Origin: Protoeuglena noctilucae
Lineage: Eukaryota > Chlorophyta > Pedinophyceae > Marsupiomonadales > Marsupiomonadaceae
Assembly: GCA_958009085.1 (NCBI GenBank)
Contig: OY253669.1
Location: 434,001 to 498,000 of the forward strand
DNA length: 64,000 nt
Direction: 5' to 3'
This document shows, one piece after another, positions 1-10,876 of the stretch (position 1 is its first letter; each line of letters starts with the position of its first letter). Below the pieces are notes generated by a model that saw only the letters and a program-made list of their open reading frames with translations, was not told where the DNA came from and did no database searches. The position numbers were made by a program, and so were the translations under genes.

Positions 1-3000
1 GTCGGTGGCGGGGGGCACCCCCCGGGGTACGGGCAAGGGGACGGTGGTGGTGAAGCCGCCCGTGCCCCTCGCGATGCTGGCGGAGGCGCGCGACCGCCTG
101 CACCGCCTGCACGCCGTGCTGGCGCAGAGGTGCGTGGGGCAGGGCCAGAGAGATGGGCACCGGCCCTGCCACCTTGGGTGCAAGCCATGCGGAGAGTCAT
201 GAATGCCTGGGTTTTGTTTCATAAATCCCATGATCGCCAAGATGGCTCCGTCGCCTGTCCATTGCTCTTTTCTGACCCCACCGCAGGGAGTCTCCGACGT
301 TCTGGAAGGTGCAGAGCCTGCTGCGAATGGATGGGGACGGCGCGCATTTGGGAAAACGCAAGGGATCTCCGGGGATGTTGTTTGGTGGGGCGGAGGACGC
401 GCTGGGGCGGCAGACGCCGGGACTGCCTGGGTCAGCCTACAAGCGCATGCGTGGGGCGGACGGCGAGCGTGTGGGGTTGGGCCGGGGGGGCGAGGAAGAT
501 GCGGAGGCGGTTGAGGAAGAGGCCATGGCGTCTTTGCAGGCGCTCGTGGCCAGGGCGGCCCAGGTAAGGGGCGCGAGTGCCTCAGTTGGAGGTACCATGG
601 GTGCCTAGTTGGTGGTGGTGGGCAGTGGCCACAGCAGCGTCCCACTGCTCCCCATGACGCCGTCTCATGCCTCTATGCCCACCCACTGTCTCTCCCAGGT
701 CCTCTCCCTGCTCATCCTGGCATCCCGCCAGCGTCTGAGCCCCATGGAGGCACCCACCGTGGATCTGCTCACGCGTTCCACCCTTCGCGCTTTGGTGGTG
801 GAGGAGGCGGGGGAGCAGGCGCTGCGGGCCGTCATCCACGCCATGCAGCCGCAGGAGGCGGACGATGCACTGCGACAGGCGCTCGGGGCCGAGTGCCCGT
901 CCTTCTTCAAGGCGAGTGGGCGTGGCGAGCGGTTGTGCTGCGCTGGCCGGCGTGCGGAGAGAGTGGCAGCCGCAGCCCCCTCGCCGCTGGACGAAGCACA
1001 CGGTGGGCATTTCGGGGCTGAGCGGAAAGTAAGTATGTCAATGCCCATGTGAGAGCCGCGCGGGTGCCTGGCGTGGCTGTGTTTAGCACCTGCATGCGTT
1101 GGCACCGACAGTGCGCAGACTCACTGCAGCATCTGCACCCGAGCGCAGGAAGAGGATCAGAAGGCGCTTCTGGCGACCAAGGCCCTGGCGGAGGCGGATC
1201 GCATGGCAGAGGGGCCGGACAAGCAAGACCGGGCCGCAGCTGCACTGGCGCTGCTCCTGGAGCTGCCGGGCTCGGTGGACCTGGGCGCGGCCGTGCCGAT
1301 CCTGGCGCGCGTCGGGATGATCGACGGATGCGTGCAGCTGGTCGCGAGGCGAGGGATGCTTTGAGATGCTGGACTACTATTGTAGATGTGACGCAACGTG
1401 GGCCTCTGCAGGAGACCAGTGCGCTCAGCTGCGAGTGCCCTGGCCCCGCCCCGCTCGCAGGGCTGCGCATCTTTCCGACCCGGAGCAGCTCGCGGGCCGC
1501 CTGGGCCCGGAGGGAGAGGCGGCGCGGGCCCGCCGCCACCAGTCCTACCGCCACCTGCTGTCGGCCGTGGTGGCGCTCGGCAAGCCGGCCATCGCCAAGC
1601 TCCTCCGGTCGCAAGCCGCGGCCCAGGATCCCTGGCTCGCGGACTTTACGTTCGAGTACCTCGCCGCGGCACGCCAGGGCGACGTGCTGCTGGCCCAGGC
1701 CCCCGCCTCGCGACTGGAGGACTTCTTCCTTCGTGCCGGCGGCATCGACGCGGACCTGACCAGGCCGCTCCCGGCGCTGCTGCCGGCGCAGGAGCAGTGC
1801 TTGCTCCTGCTCTCCGACCTGTACGTCCGGCAGGGGCGGTCCGAGCGGGCGGCGCGTGTGCTCGAGGCGCTGGCGAGGAGGGACGGCCTGGGCATCGCAG
1901 ACCGGAGGGCGCTGCTGGGCCGCGCGAGGTCCGCGGCGGAGTCTGCGGGGGTTCCTAGCGGAGAGATCGCTAACTTGCTAGAAGTGCTGGACCTGCAGGA
2001 GGACGTGCTGCGGCGCGCGGAGCGGGCGGGGGCGGGGCGGGTGTCCCAGGCGAGGGCGTGCGCTGACATTGCGTGCGCTAAATGATGATGCCTGCGCTGA
2101 CTGAGGATGCGCGCCAGCACGTGCACTGGGTTCTCTTATCTCCGCCCAGCAGCGCCTTGCGTTTGCTGCGCCCGCAGGCGACCCTCACGGCGCTGTCTAC
2201 CACGCTCATGACCCTCTCGTCCCTGTACAACGACGTGGCGCACCCGCTGCACCTGTGGGACCTGTGCCTGCGGATTTTGGACGCCTCGGAGCTCCCGGAG
2301 GCGCACGCTGAGGTGGCGCTGGCGCTGTGGACCAACCTGCTCGTGCACCCTGGGAGTGAGGAAGCGGCGGGCGAGCAGGAAGGCGCGCAGTGGGTGGGGC
2401 TGCAGGAGGCAACGGAGACAGTGGTGGGCGTGGGACGCGCGCTGCGGCTTGGGGGGCCCGCGCTGCCGCTGGCTTTCATCGCCCGGCAGGTGACACGCGC
2501 GATGGGTGCACTTTGTCGCTACGCAGGGCGCCTAGCGGCTGGGCAGTGATGGTTGCCTCGTTGCGTTGCACGTGTACACATGTGACGGGCCGCGTCTGCG
2601 TCGCAGCTGTTCGAGGTGGCGGGCGCGGCGCTGGGCGAGCCCGAGTGCGTGAGGATCGCGGAGGCACTGCGGGCGGCGTGCGAGCGCGAGGGAGGCACGG
2701 CCCTGGCATCCGCGGCGCCCGCCATGGCCGCGCTGACGGACGTGGCGCACGCGACGGCGGACACGGGGACGCAGGAGGCCGCACTGGTGGCCGCCGCGCA
2801 TTTGGCCAGGTGAGATGCAGTGCAGCGGCAACAGGTTGCGACTTGCGTGGCTGCTGACGCTGACGGGGGCTAAGCAGAGGAGCTCGTTGGTACTGACGTA
2901 CGTGACCATCGTCGGGATGCGTGGGTTATCTGCTTCTACATTCGCTGCCCCCGCAGTGCCGTCAGTGCTGAGGCGGCGGGCGTGCCTCAGGGTAGCGCGG

Positions 3001-3158
3001 GCCTGCGGGAGCTTGCGGCTCTCCGCGACGCGTGCCAGCGACTGCGGTCCGGCGCTGCCCGTGCGATGTCTGCCGAGCTGGCGGAGGTGGCGGCGGGGGC
3101 GGCCAATCGTGCCATCGCTGCTTTGGACCGGATGGGCCGGGTGGGGTTCCGGGGCTGA
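1..3158 (+). CDS. NUP155: Nup155/Nup170-type nucleoporin, C-terminal part (5' end outside window)
   Basis: Structural scaffold nucleoporin of the inner ring of the nuclear pore. The 5' end lies before the window. Eight or so exons can be followed, ending with TGA at 3156-3158. The alpha-helical C-terminal domain is recognisable from the run ERAARVLEALARRDGLG (near 1837-1895) and from LYNDVAHPLHLWDLCLRIL (about 2223-2280), both typical of the Nup155 C-terminal domain. The exon at 282-563 carries the low-complexity linker. Three introns start with GC instead of GT (912, 1349 and 2050); the frame stays open across all three. It faces the convergent kinase-like gene that ends at 3403. I am fairly sure of the family; the exact borders of the first two exons are less certain. 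Confidence 0.78.
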
Positions 3159-3370
3159 TCTCTCGTCCATATCACTACTGAAACCTCGCCGCTCTGCTCT
3201 CGCATTGATCGTTGAGCATCTAGACTTCGCCATCACCTGACGGGCAATGAAACGTTCGGCACAGCACGTTGCACTGTGCTCGGAAGCAATGGCACACGCC
3301 CCCGTGCACGAAGCTACTAGCGGCTATCAGCATCATTCCCATCTTCATCCATCCACGTGCGACGAGTATG

Positions 3371-3421
3371 TCACGTCCGCAGCTTGACCAGCACTTGCAC
3401 CGTCACGTCCGCAGCTTGACC
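3371..3421. repeat. Tandem copy of the kinase-like gene's stop region
   Basis: The 19-base string beginning tcacgtccgcagcttgacc occurs at 3371-3389 and again at 3403-3421, a 32-base tandem duplication. The right copy holds the last codons and stop of the minus-strand kinase-like gene; the left copy lies just after the stop. It resembles the exon-end copies seen in introns elsewhere in the window. Confidence 0.85.
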
Positions 3422-6400
3422 GACGCATGCATGCGGATGGTCGCGCCGTGCGCGGGGTCCTCCCCCGCAGCCCCCCGCGCGTCAATCACCATCGTGTCTT
3501 CGTACCTCGCCGCCACCATCTGACGGTGGTACCCCGCCGTGGGTCCACCTGCCGATGGCTTGGCCGTCAGCGCCCAGCGGATGACGCACCGCCAGTGGTC
3601 CTCCTCACCCTCGGCAGGCTGCAGTTTGGGATAAGAGATGAGCCAGTTAGATAAGATACACATCGTGTGAGACATGGCAGTGTGAGTTGTGGAAGAGAGG
3701 GAGCAGAGGGCAGTGGGCAGGCAGGACGCTTTCAGTGTCCATAACCCACCCTCGCTCTCACCTCGACGATGACGCCCGTCACCTCCTGGCGCATGTCCCG
3801 GTTCTGGCACCGCGTGACGCCCAGCTGAGGGCAGACGAGGATGCGACATGTCGGTGGAAACGCAAAGCGCATGGGTGGAGGCATGTGAAAGCAGAGAGGT
3901 AAGGGGAGATAGATGCATGGCATGACACGTTGTTGAGACAGGACGCCTCTGGCGCTGGTTGCAGAGGTGCGCGGCATCGCATCGTTGCTCAGTGTGTCAT
4001 CAGGTGTGACCTATGTCACCTGGTGGAGGGCCTGTGCGATGTCGCCTGCGGTGCGGGAGAGCTCAGCCCCATCCACGGCCACCAGCGCGTCTGGCGCGTA
4101 CATGTACCCTGCCGTGGTCAGGCTGTCCGGGGAGAACATGTGGACGAGGGAGTAGAGGCGGTTGAAGACCTGCGGGTGATGGAAGAGACGTGGGTGATAT
4201 GAGTGACGTCACAGGTACAGGCTGAGGCCCTACCCTAAACGAGTTCGCCATTGGGCTCGTCAAGCACACAAACGACAACGTACAACAACTTGTTGTCTGC
4301 CGTCTGCGGGTACCACCCACCTGTACGGCCTGCATGCCACCGAACTGCCCCACGCCCGGCATCACGGCGCGCACGGACGCCCGAAAGAAGTCAGAGAGGG
4401 CCTCGGGGGTGGAGTTGTAGCGGCGCATGAGGGGGTGAGCTGCAAGGGTGCAGCGAGGGGGCGGTGGTATCAGGCGTGAGCATCACAAGATGGTGCCCAA
4501 GACGGCGCCATATCAGATGCTCTCTTGCATCCATCTCAGCATTAACGCTCGTGCATCTGTCTCAGCAACATCCCTGCGCGTCACGGGTGCCCAGCTCGTG
4601 CCGCCCCTCACCCAGGAGCTCTGCGGCGGTGGGCCGGGCCGTGGGGTCCCGGGCGAGGCACCTCTCCATGAAGTCTCGGAGCTCAGCCGACACGTGGAGA
4701 TCGTCCAAGTGGATCGGCAAGTGCCGTACCATCCACTCGGCTGCGGGGGACGGGTGACGGAGGGACGTGGGCGTAGCCAGGCAAGCCACGCGCAGAGCAG
4801 CTGTTCAGCGACGGCTGACATGGCACATCGCAGCTCCTGATCTGAATAACCGACTGCGCGTGGTGTTCAGCGACCCAGTTTGATCGCAGGGCAGGGCATG
4901 TTCGTGCATAGCTGACAATGGGGCGCTTGAGACGTCACCCACACATCGCAGGCGAGGCCTCACTGGACGGCCCGTCAGATCCTCGGAACGGCGACGCCCC
5001 CCGCACGCATTCCAGCAGCGACGCCCCGAGTGCCCAAATGTCCGCAGCCATGGCCGCCGCGTCCGACTTGGCGGGACCCACCAGCAGCTCAGGCGCGCAG
5101 TAGAGGGGCTTGGCGGCGCCCACATGCAGGCCCAGCTCACGGTACGTTCTGCGGCCGAGGAAGCACAGTCCTCGCGCGTCATGTGAAGCGTGATTACTTG
5201 GAGGCCATGCGACGACACCGCCAGCACCGTCTACGTCACGCACAAGGCACGAGAAGATCATATGATATGAGATTCTGACCCGAGCAACGTCAACCAGACT
5301 GGTTGACGCACGCCATCACAGAGCCACTCCCTCACCCGGGCCCGTCCACGAGCACACGGCCATTGTTGACGTCGATGAGCAAAGCACGTGGCGACAGCGA
5401 CCCGTGGGCGCGGCCCGCCCCGTGGAGCGAGTGCAGGCCCTCCACAGCACCCGCAGCCACCGCCACAACCACGTCCTCCTCCAACCCCGCCCGCTGCGGC
5501 CGCGGGCCCTCCGCGCTGTGCCCCTGCGCCTGCCGTGCCTCGCCCAGCTCTCTCGGGAACAGCTTGGACATGCCCGCCCCCTGCCACTCCACGCCGTTGT
5601 CGAAGCGGCCCCCCGAAGCCCCAAGCGTGCCGTCCGCCGGCCCTGCCGCCTCAGTCCCCGCCTCCGCCTTTGCCAGAGACGCCGCCTGCGCAGAATAACA
5701 GAGAGCACAGGTCCCGGGAGGTGAGCTGCCACTCTCATGCTGTTCACTATTATGGCACGTCGACAGCCCAGTGACGGTGCGCGGCTGCTGGTGACCGGCG
5801 CACGCATGGATATCGAGGTATCGTCACCCTCACCCACGGAGTGTAACACGTGCAAGGCTGGCTGCAGATGGCTGGCGCACGTACGCACCTCCAGCAGGTC
5901 GTCAACAGAGCGGGCCTCGTAGTAGGGCTGCAGGACACACAGGTCCCCCGTCTCCTTGCTTTTGAAGCACCCGAGTGTCGGCGAGACGCCGTCCATGGCG
6001 CGGTATTCCAGGGATGACACAATCTCAGCCACCAAGGCCTTGCGTTGGTCCTTGTTGCACCTGATGCTCTTCATCAGCAGAAACTGGTTGACGTCGGGGC
6101 AAAAGACTCGCCACGTGGAGCCCGACGGACCCTGCGCTACCAGCTCCTGCGGCCAAGCGGGGGCGCTCCCGGCCATTTGGCAGGGAACTGCGCTGGCAGG
6201 GTTGCGCGACCGCCTGCCCACCTGCGGGAGGATACATGCGAGAGGAGGGGACTGGACTCACCTTGAGATAGAAGTCTGCTTCGCTGCATGGGATGATGGA
6301 GAATCCGTCCTCGGATCGGTCCACTCTAAACCCTTGAACGCCCACCGACACGGTCCCCCACGACTGCTTGCACACCAAAGCCTCTTTGACCTGCGGAGGC

Positions 6401-6465
6401 CAGAAACCGGAAACAAGATATTTCAATGCGTCCTGCGGGAGCTGGGCAGGGCGTGGTTCCCGCAT
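3403..6465 (-). CDS. MKK3-like protein kinase homologue (probable pseudokinase) with C-terminal NTF2-like domain
   Basis: Kinase-fold protein in the order N-terminal extension, kinase-like domain, NTF2-like domain, which is the architecture of plant MKK3. Visible parts are a YLVSG stretch (about 6415-6434), the VAIK-type lysine in FLLMKSI, the helix-C glutamate in ALVAEIVSSLE, the APE motif in PLYCAPELLVG and DIWALGASLLEC of subdomain IX. The catalytic loop reads HGSLSPRALLI where HRDLKPxNLL is expected, and the DFG position reads DGP. The catalytic Asp, Lys and Asn are therefore replaced. After the kinase domain, GYMYAPDALVAVDGAELS fits an NTF2-like fold. Stop is at 3403-3405. The exon at 6434 follows a good acceptor, so the true start probably lies in an unresolved upstream exon; 6465 is only the first in-frame ATG. 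MKK3 is my best family guess. Confidence 0.6.
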
Positions 6466-6989
6466 CGGGGCCCGTTGTGAGCTCGCAGGTCTGCAAGGCC
6501 ATCATCGCGGCTGCCGGCGTCGCACCATGCCATAGGTGATCCATTCCAGATCCGAAGCAGGCTTGATGCGGCGAGTGTGCACCGTCTTGACCTCCCGTAG
6601 CGGCTTGCTCGTCCAGGCCTGCGCCCGCGGCGCACCGCCCCACATTTCGCGAGTCCCGCGCAAGCAGCCGCGTCAGCAGCGATCGTGATATGCGCGCCCA
6701 GACTGAAGCAGTCCAGATGCAGGAGCGTGAGCTGAAAACAAGCCTGGAAGAGGCTGCGATGGGAAGTCAGACGGGGGCTTTCCCTGCTCCCCGGTCAGCC
6801 CGGTCCGGGAAACCATCCTGCACGCATCCAAGCTATGCAGTTAGTTCTATCTATGATTCTCAAACGCTCGGTGCCCCCCATCTCTGAGGCGGCCGCTCCG
6901 GCGCGAGCAGCACCTTGACCTTTGCAGCCACGACAGCTGAGCCCGAGCTGAAGCGGGCTGAGCTCCTCCGCGCTTTTCGAATAAGCGAC
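6466..6989. other. Intergenic, divergent promoter region
   Basis: Lies between the kinase-like gene (-) and the subtilase-like gene (+). It probably holds the unresolved first exon of the kinase-like gene and both promoters. I see no other coding or RNA signal. Confidence 0.4.
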
Positions 6990-9117
6990 ATGTCAGCCAT
7001 GATGCGGAGCCTGGTTGTCATGCTGCTCATCGCTGCTGTGGCTTGCAGCGCCGTCTGCACGGGCACCCTGGCCTTCTCCAAGCGCATTCTCGTCACCCTG
7101 AGTCCCACGTGACCCGCAAGTGTCTGCTCATGTGGCAGTCAGATTCCCTCAGGTTCTGAACTCTCAATGCGCCACTCTCTGACCCAGGGACCGCGGAGCT
7201 CCAAGCCACGAGTCGGTGTGCGAGCAGCTGCACATCGTCGCAGCCGGGCACCTCGGGAGCATCACCCTGTGTTCCGGTAAGGATAAGATGCCTACATGCT
7301 GCAGGGAGCGGATGCGTTGAGCAAGGTGGAGCCAAAGAGTTTGCCCACACTGCTCGCAGCTACCCTGGGTGTGGCTGTGATCGAGGCCGCAGCCAGACTG
7401 CCCGAGGCGGCCGTGGAGGACTTTCGGCGAGTCTCGGGCGTGGTATTCGTGGAGCGGGATTCTCTGGGTGGGTCCTCGCTGTTCCAGCCTGCACAGCGAT
7501 GCATCGTGCCGGGTGCTCATCAGCGACCAACCTGGCGCCCGCAGTCACTAGCTACGGAGCCCGGGTGGCCAACGTCCACCCGCTGTCAGTCGTGGTCGGT
7601 GGGCCTGAAGCAGAGGCCCGGTCGCCGCCTCCAGCAACCGGTTCGGTGGGTGCCAAACCTTTGCCACTTCTTGGCCCCTCGCGTCCACCTTGGCCTAAGT
7701 TCAGTCCCTGCTGCCGTCACAGGGCACGGAGAACGCGAGCAGAAGATATCGCGGAGCACGGCTGTGCTTCCCGGACGGCCAGGTGGACACATCCCACCCG
7801 GCCCTGCACCGCGCCCACGTCGTGCACTTCGCGCCAACACAGACTCAGAACGTCGGGGACGCCGGCGCCCTCAGCATGTTGATCGCGGGAGTCATCGTCG
7901 GTGAGCGCCGCGCCAAAGGCGTGCCTCATATTCCCTGGCCCGGCCTTTGCTCACCAACGCCGTTCTTCTCCCGTGCCCCGGCAGGTGACGCTGTGCCCGG
8001 TGCCCATCCGGCCCTCGCGGGCTTGGCTCCGGACTCCGAGATCCTCAACTGCGCCTTCTTGTCCCTGGACCGCGTGGGGGCGCTCTCTGACGCCCTCGCC
8101 TGCCTGGCATGGTGCACCGACCTGGGTGCCACCGCGGCACTCGTCACATGGGGGGCACCGGACCGCAGCCCCGCCCTCAGCGCCGCCATCGCATCCCTGC
8201 AAGACATGGTCGTCGTGGCCGCCGCGGGGGACCAGGGCACAAGCCTGAAGGCAGCCCCACGGTACCCGGCTGCCATGAGCTGCCCACCGCCGCTGCCCGG
8301 GTCTCCAAGCGGGTCGGCAGGCCTCTCTTCCGACTGCGCGACCCACGTAATCTCCGTGGGCGCATTAGACACCGCGGGTCAGCTGCTTTACACGAGCAAC
8401 CACGGCGCAGCGGCATGGGGGCCAGACGGGGCGGGGCGGCCGGGCGTGGACCTCCTGGCGCCTGGCGAGTCGGTGATCGGTCCGGGAACCCAGCACCGCT
8501 CCGCCGCGGCCTCGGGAACAGCTGTGTCAGCTGCGGTGGTCGCCGGGGTGGTGGCTGCTCTGCAAGGACAGGGCGGGGCGGCTGCCGCGAGCGAACCGTC
8601 GCCGGCCGCCTTGCGCGCGTGCCTGTTCGCCACGGCTGCCCCCGCGGGGCCAGGGACGCTGGGGCAGAGGCCGGCGCGGTACGGTCGGCTGGATGCTGAG
8701 GCGGTGATGCGCGGCTGGGGCGAAGACGACTGCCAAAGCGTGGAGGTGCGGGTGGTCAAAGAAGGCCTGCACGGAGCTGTTGAGGTGCCTGTGAAAAGCG
8801 AGCGGCCAGCGCAGGGAGAGGCGGGGCCCGCAGTGTCATCCTTGCTGTGGCTGGTGGCGGTGGGTGGCGGTGGGTTCTTGGGGTGCGCGCTGACCTTGGT
8901 CGTACTGGCGGTAGCAAAAAGCCCCGGGCGCGGGCGCATCCAGTCGGGCATTCTCCCGAAGACGTCGCGGTCTCTGCTGATGCCACCGCATGCGCACGCG
9001 CACGTCCCCATCGCGCACCTGCCGGGGCTCAAAGAGGAGCCTGAGGAGACCGACCACGCCCACGGCCACCACGCTGCCAGGCCGCCGAGTCGACTGCCCC
9101 AGGTGACACCCTCATGA
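6990..9117 (+). CDS. Subtilase (S8)-like type I membrane protein, catalytic residues lost
   Basis: Secreted or membrane subtilisin-fold protein. The ATG at 6990 opens a signal peptide (RSLVVMLLIAAVACSAVC). An I9-like propeptide region follows (EQLHIVAAGHLGSITLCSG, then RVSGVVFVERDSLGG near 7420-7470). The S8 core spans about 7765-8600: VDTSHPAL carries the Asp, GLAPDSEILNCAFLSL is typical of the fold, and HVISVGALD and VDLLAPGESVI are further core strands. The His site reads GALSMLIAG instead of GHGTHVAG, the oxyanion site reads AAAGDQG instead of AAGN, and the Ser site reads SGTAVSAAVVAG instead of SGTSMATPHVAG. A transmembrane helix (SLLWLVAVGGGGFLGCALTL, about 8840-8900) and a His-rich tail end at the TGA at 9115-9117. 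The joint near 7283-7300 is unresolved. Confidence 0.65.
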
Positions 9118-10074
9118 TGCATGCTGCGCTCATACGTGTGACGCAGCACCTAAAACGTCTCTCAGCCCTCGATCGCCCGCAGCTGATTAGCTGGGTGAGC
9201 TTCAGAGGCGCCGACAAGGCCCACGAGGCGCGAGACGCGGCAGCGGCACCGCAGCGGCCCAGCGACGGTGACGGCGACGACCACGGAGGGCCCAGGGCCC
9301 CGGCAGTCCCGAGGATCACCACGGCGCGGAGGCGGAGCTCCGAGTTCGTGACGGGTGCGTCGAGCCCTGTCGCTAATCGACGGCCCAGGGTCGCAGGGGT
9401 CCCGGTGGCTGACCTGGAGCGATGCACGGGCAGCCCACCGCCTCCGCAGGAGACCGCCGTGCCGTGCGCACCCACCCGTCGCCCCCGCCTGGCCCGGCGC
9501 CTCCGACGGGCCGCCGCGTGTCGAACGAAGACCCCGCGCAGGGGCAGGGCGCTGCGACGCATGGCACTTTGCGGCGCAGGGATTCTCGGGCCATGGACCG
9601 CGTATGACGCTCTTGCGGGGCACGTGCGGGGCCGCTTCTTGCTTAAGCTCCGGTTGCCACGCTCTGGCCATTGGAAAAGGCTGCGCGTGTGGGATAGGGC
9701 ACTGGCAACGTTTAGGGTTCAGGCCCAGTGCGCCCAGGCAAAACACTGAACGAGGCTGCGGCGTGCGAGACACAGTTGGGGGTTGCAGTTAGGGGAGACG
9801 AGGTGTGTTACTCAACGCTTCCTGCCGCTCCAGAGCGCGGTGGGACATCTGGTGCAATCTTGGGGCTCGCGCTCCGCCTTCCGTCGCGCAACGCGCGTGC
9901 CCTCCAGGTGATTGATCGATGCGATGGAAAGCTATGCGTTGCAGGGGGGATGGTCCCCGAACATCCCGCGGTTCGTCTGGGCACTGTGGCGCTGCGTTGC
10001 ACTATGCTGTGCATGCTGCGCACTTGATGCCACCGCTATCGGCGTCGCCGCTGCCCCCAGACGATCTCTGCACC
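9118..10074. other. Stretch without a clear gene
   Basis: A minus-strand open frame at 9029-9562 starts with an Arg-rich, mitochondrial-presequence-like segment (MRRSALPLRGVFVRHAAARR) and includes a short hydrophobic run (LRAVVILGTAGALG). It overlaps the end of the subtilase-like gene and matches no family I know. It could be a small gene or chance in GC-rich DNA. Nothing else is visible. Confidence 0.3.
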
Positions 10075-10446
10075 ATGAACACCGACGTGGAGGTCACTGC
10101 GGGGACGGTCCTGAACGCACACCGTGCCGTCCGCAACAAAGCGAGGGAGCGCCGCAAGACGATCCAAGTCCGTCTGCTGTCCCGGCTGACTTTCAAGAAA
10201 GCCCGCAGGGGTGTGGGGTCGGGTGTCAAGTACCTCCGCGCTGTCATGCGGTCGCGGGCCATCCCCTTTGCGTCCCGCGAAGTCCTCCGCGACGCAGGCC
10301 TCCCTATTACGGCGGAGGCGGTGCGCATCACAGACCTGCCCAGGCTGCTGCAGGCCATCGAGCAGGTGCCCGACCATGCCTGGGCCCGCGTCATGTCCAC
10401 CCCCAGCATGCCTGTGCATGGCACCTGTGTCATGCTTGTAGTGTAA
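10075..10446 (+). CDS. Small basic hypothetical protein
   Basis: Uninterrupted frame of 123 codons from the ATG at 10075, which sits shortly after an acceptor-like CCCCCAG, so an upstream exon is possible. The N-terminal half is strongly basic (RNKARERRKTIQVRLLSRL, then FKKARRGVGSGVKYLR). The second half looks amphipathic (ITDLPRLLQAIEQVPDHAW). I do not recognise a family. The codon pattern is more protein-like on this strand than on the opposite one, but a chance ORF cannot be excluded. Confidence 0.35.
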   Translation: MNTDVEVTAGTVLNAHRAVRNKARERRKTIQVRLLSRLTFKKARRGVGSGVKYLRAVMRSRAIPFASREVLRDAGLPITAEAVRITDLPRLLQAIEQVPDHAWARVMSTPSMPVHGTCVMLVV

Positions 10447-10876
10447 CCTGACGCTGATAGGCGTTGATGCACGCAGGACGCCGCAGAGAGGGGCGTGAAC
10501 CTGCATGCCTTCATCTGAAGACGGCGCCAAAACAATGCGACCGGACCACAGAAAGGGCACGCCGGAACGGCGACGCCAACCCCGCCCCGGCCGCTGCGCC
10601 TGCACACCCTGCCGCGGCCGCAGCTGCTGGCCGCGCCCCGATCGCTGCGCCTGCCGACCCCACCATCACAGCAGGCAACACGGCTGGCGCAGCAGTGAAC
10701 GGACGCGGTGGAGCACGGCAGTTTTTGAAGCGACTCGGGGGCGAGCGACGCCTAAGCATATACAGTACTAGCGCCGGCATATAGGGATAGAAAGATTACG
10801 TCACACAACATGCGCACATATCGCGTGCCAACTCGCATCTCTGCGCACTTGGCTTGCGCGTGAGCGGACGGCGTCC
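10447..10876. other. Intergenic, convergent 3' ends
   Basis: Ala/Pro-rich open frames on both strands here look like GC-rich noise. I see no gene, repeat or RNA signal. It probably holds the 3' untranslated region of the carrier gene. Confidence 0.4.

Noticed and set aside
9029-9562. Possible mitochondrial protein on the minus strand
   Set aside because: The presequence-like start is suggestive, but the frame overlaps the subtilase-like gene's end, has no recognisable domain and no clear splice pattern. It is noted only in the stretch description.
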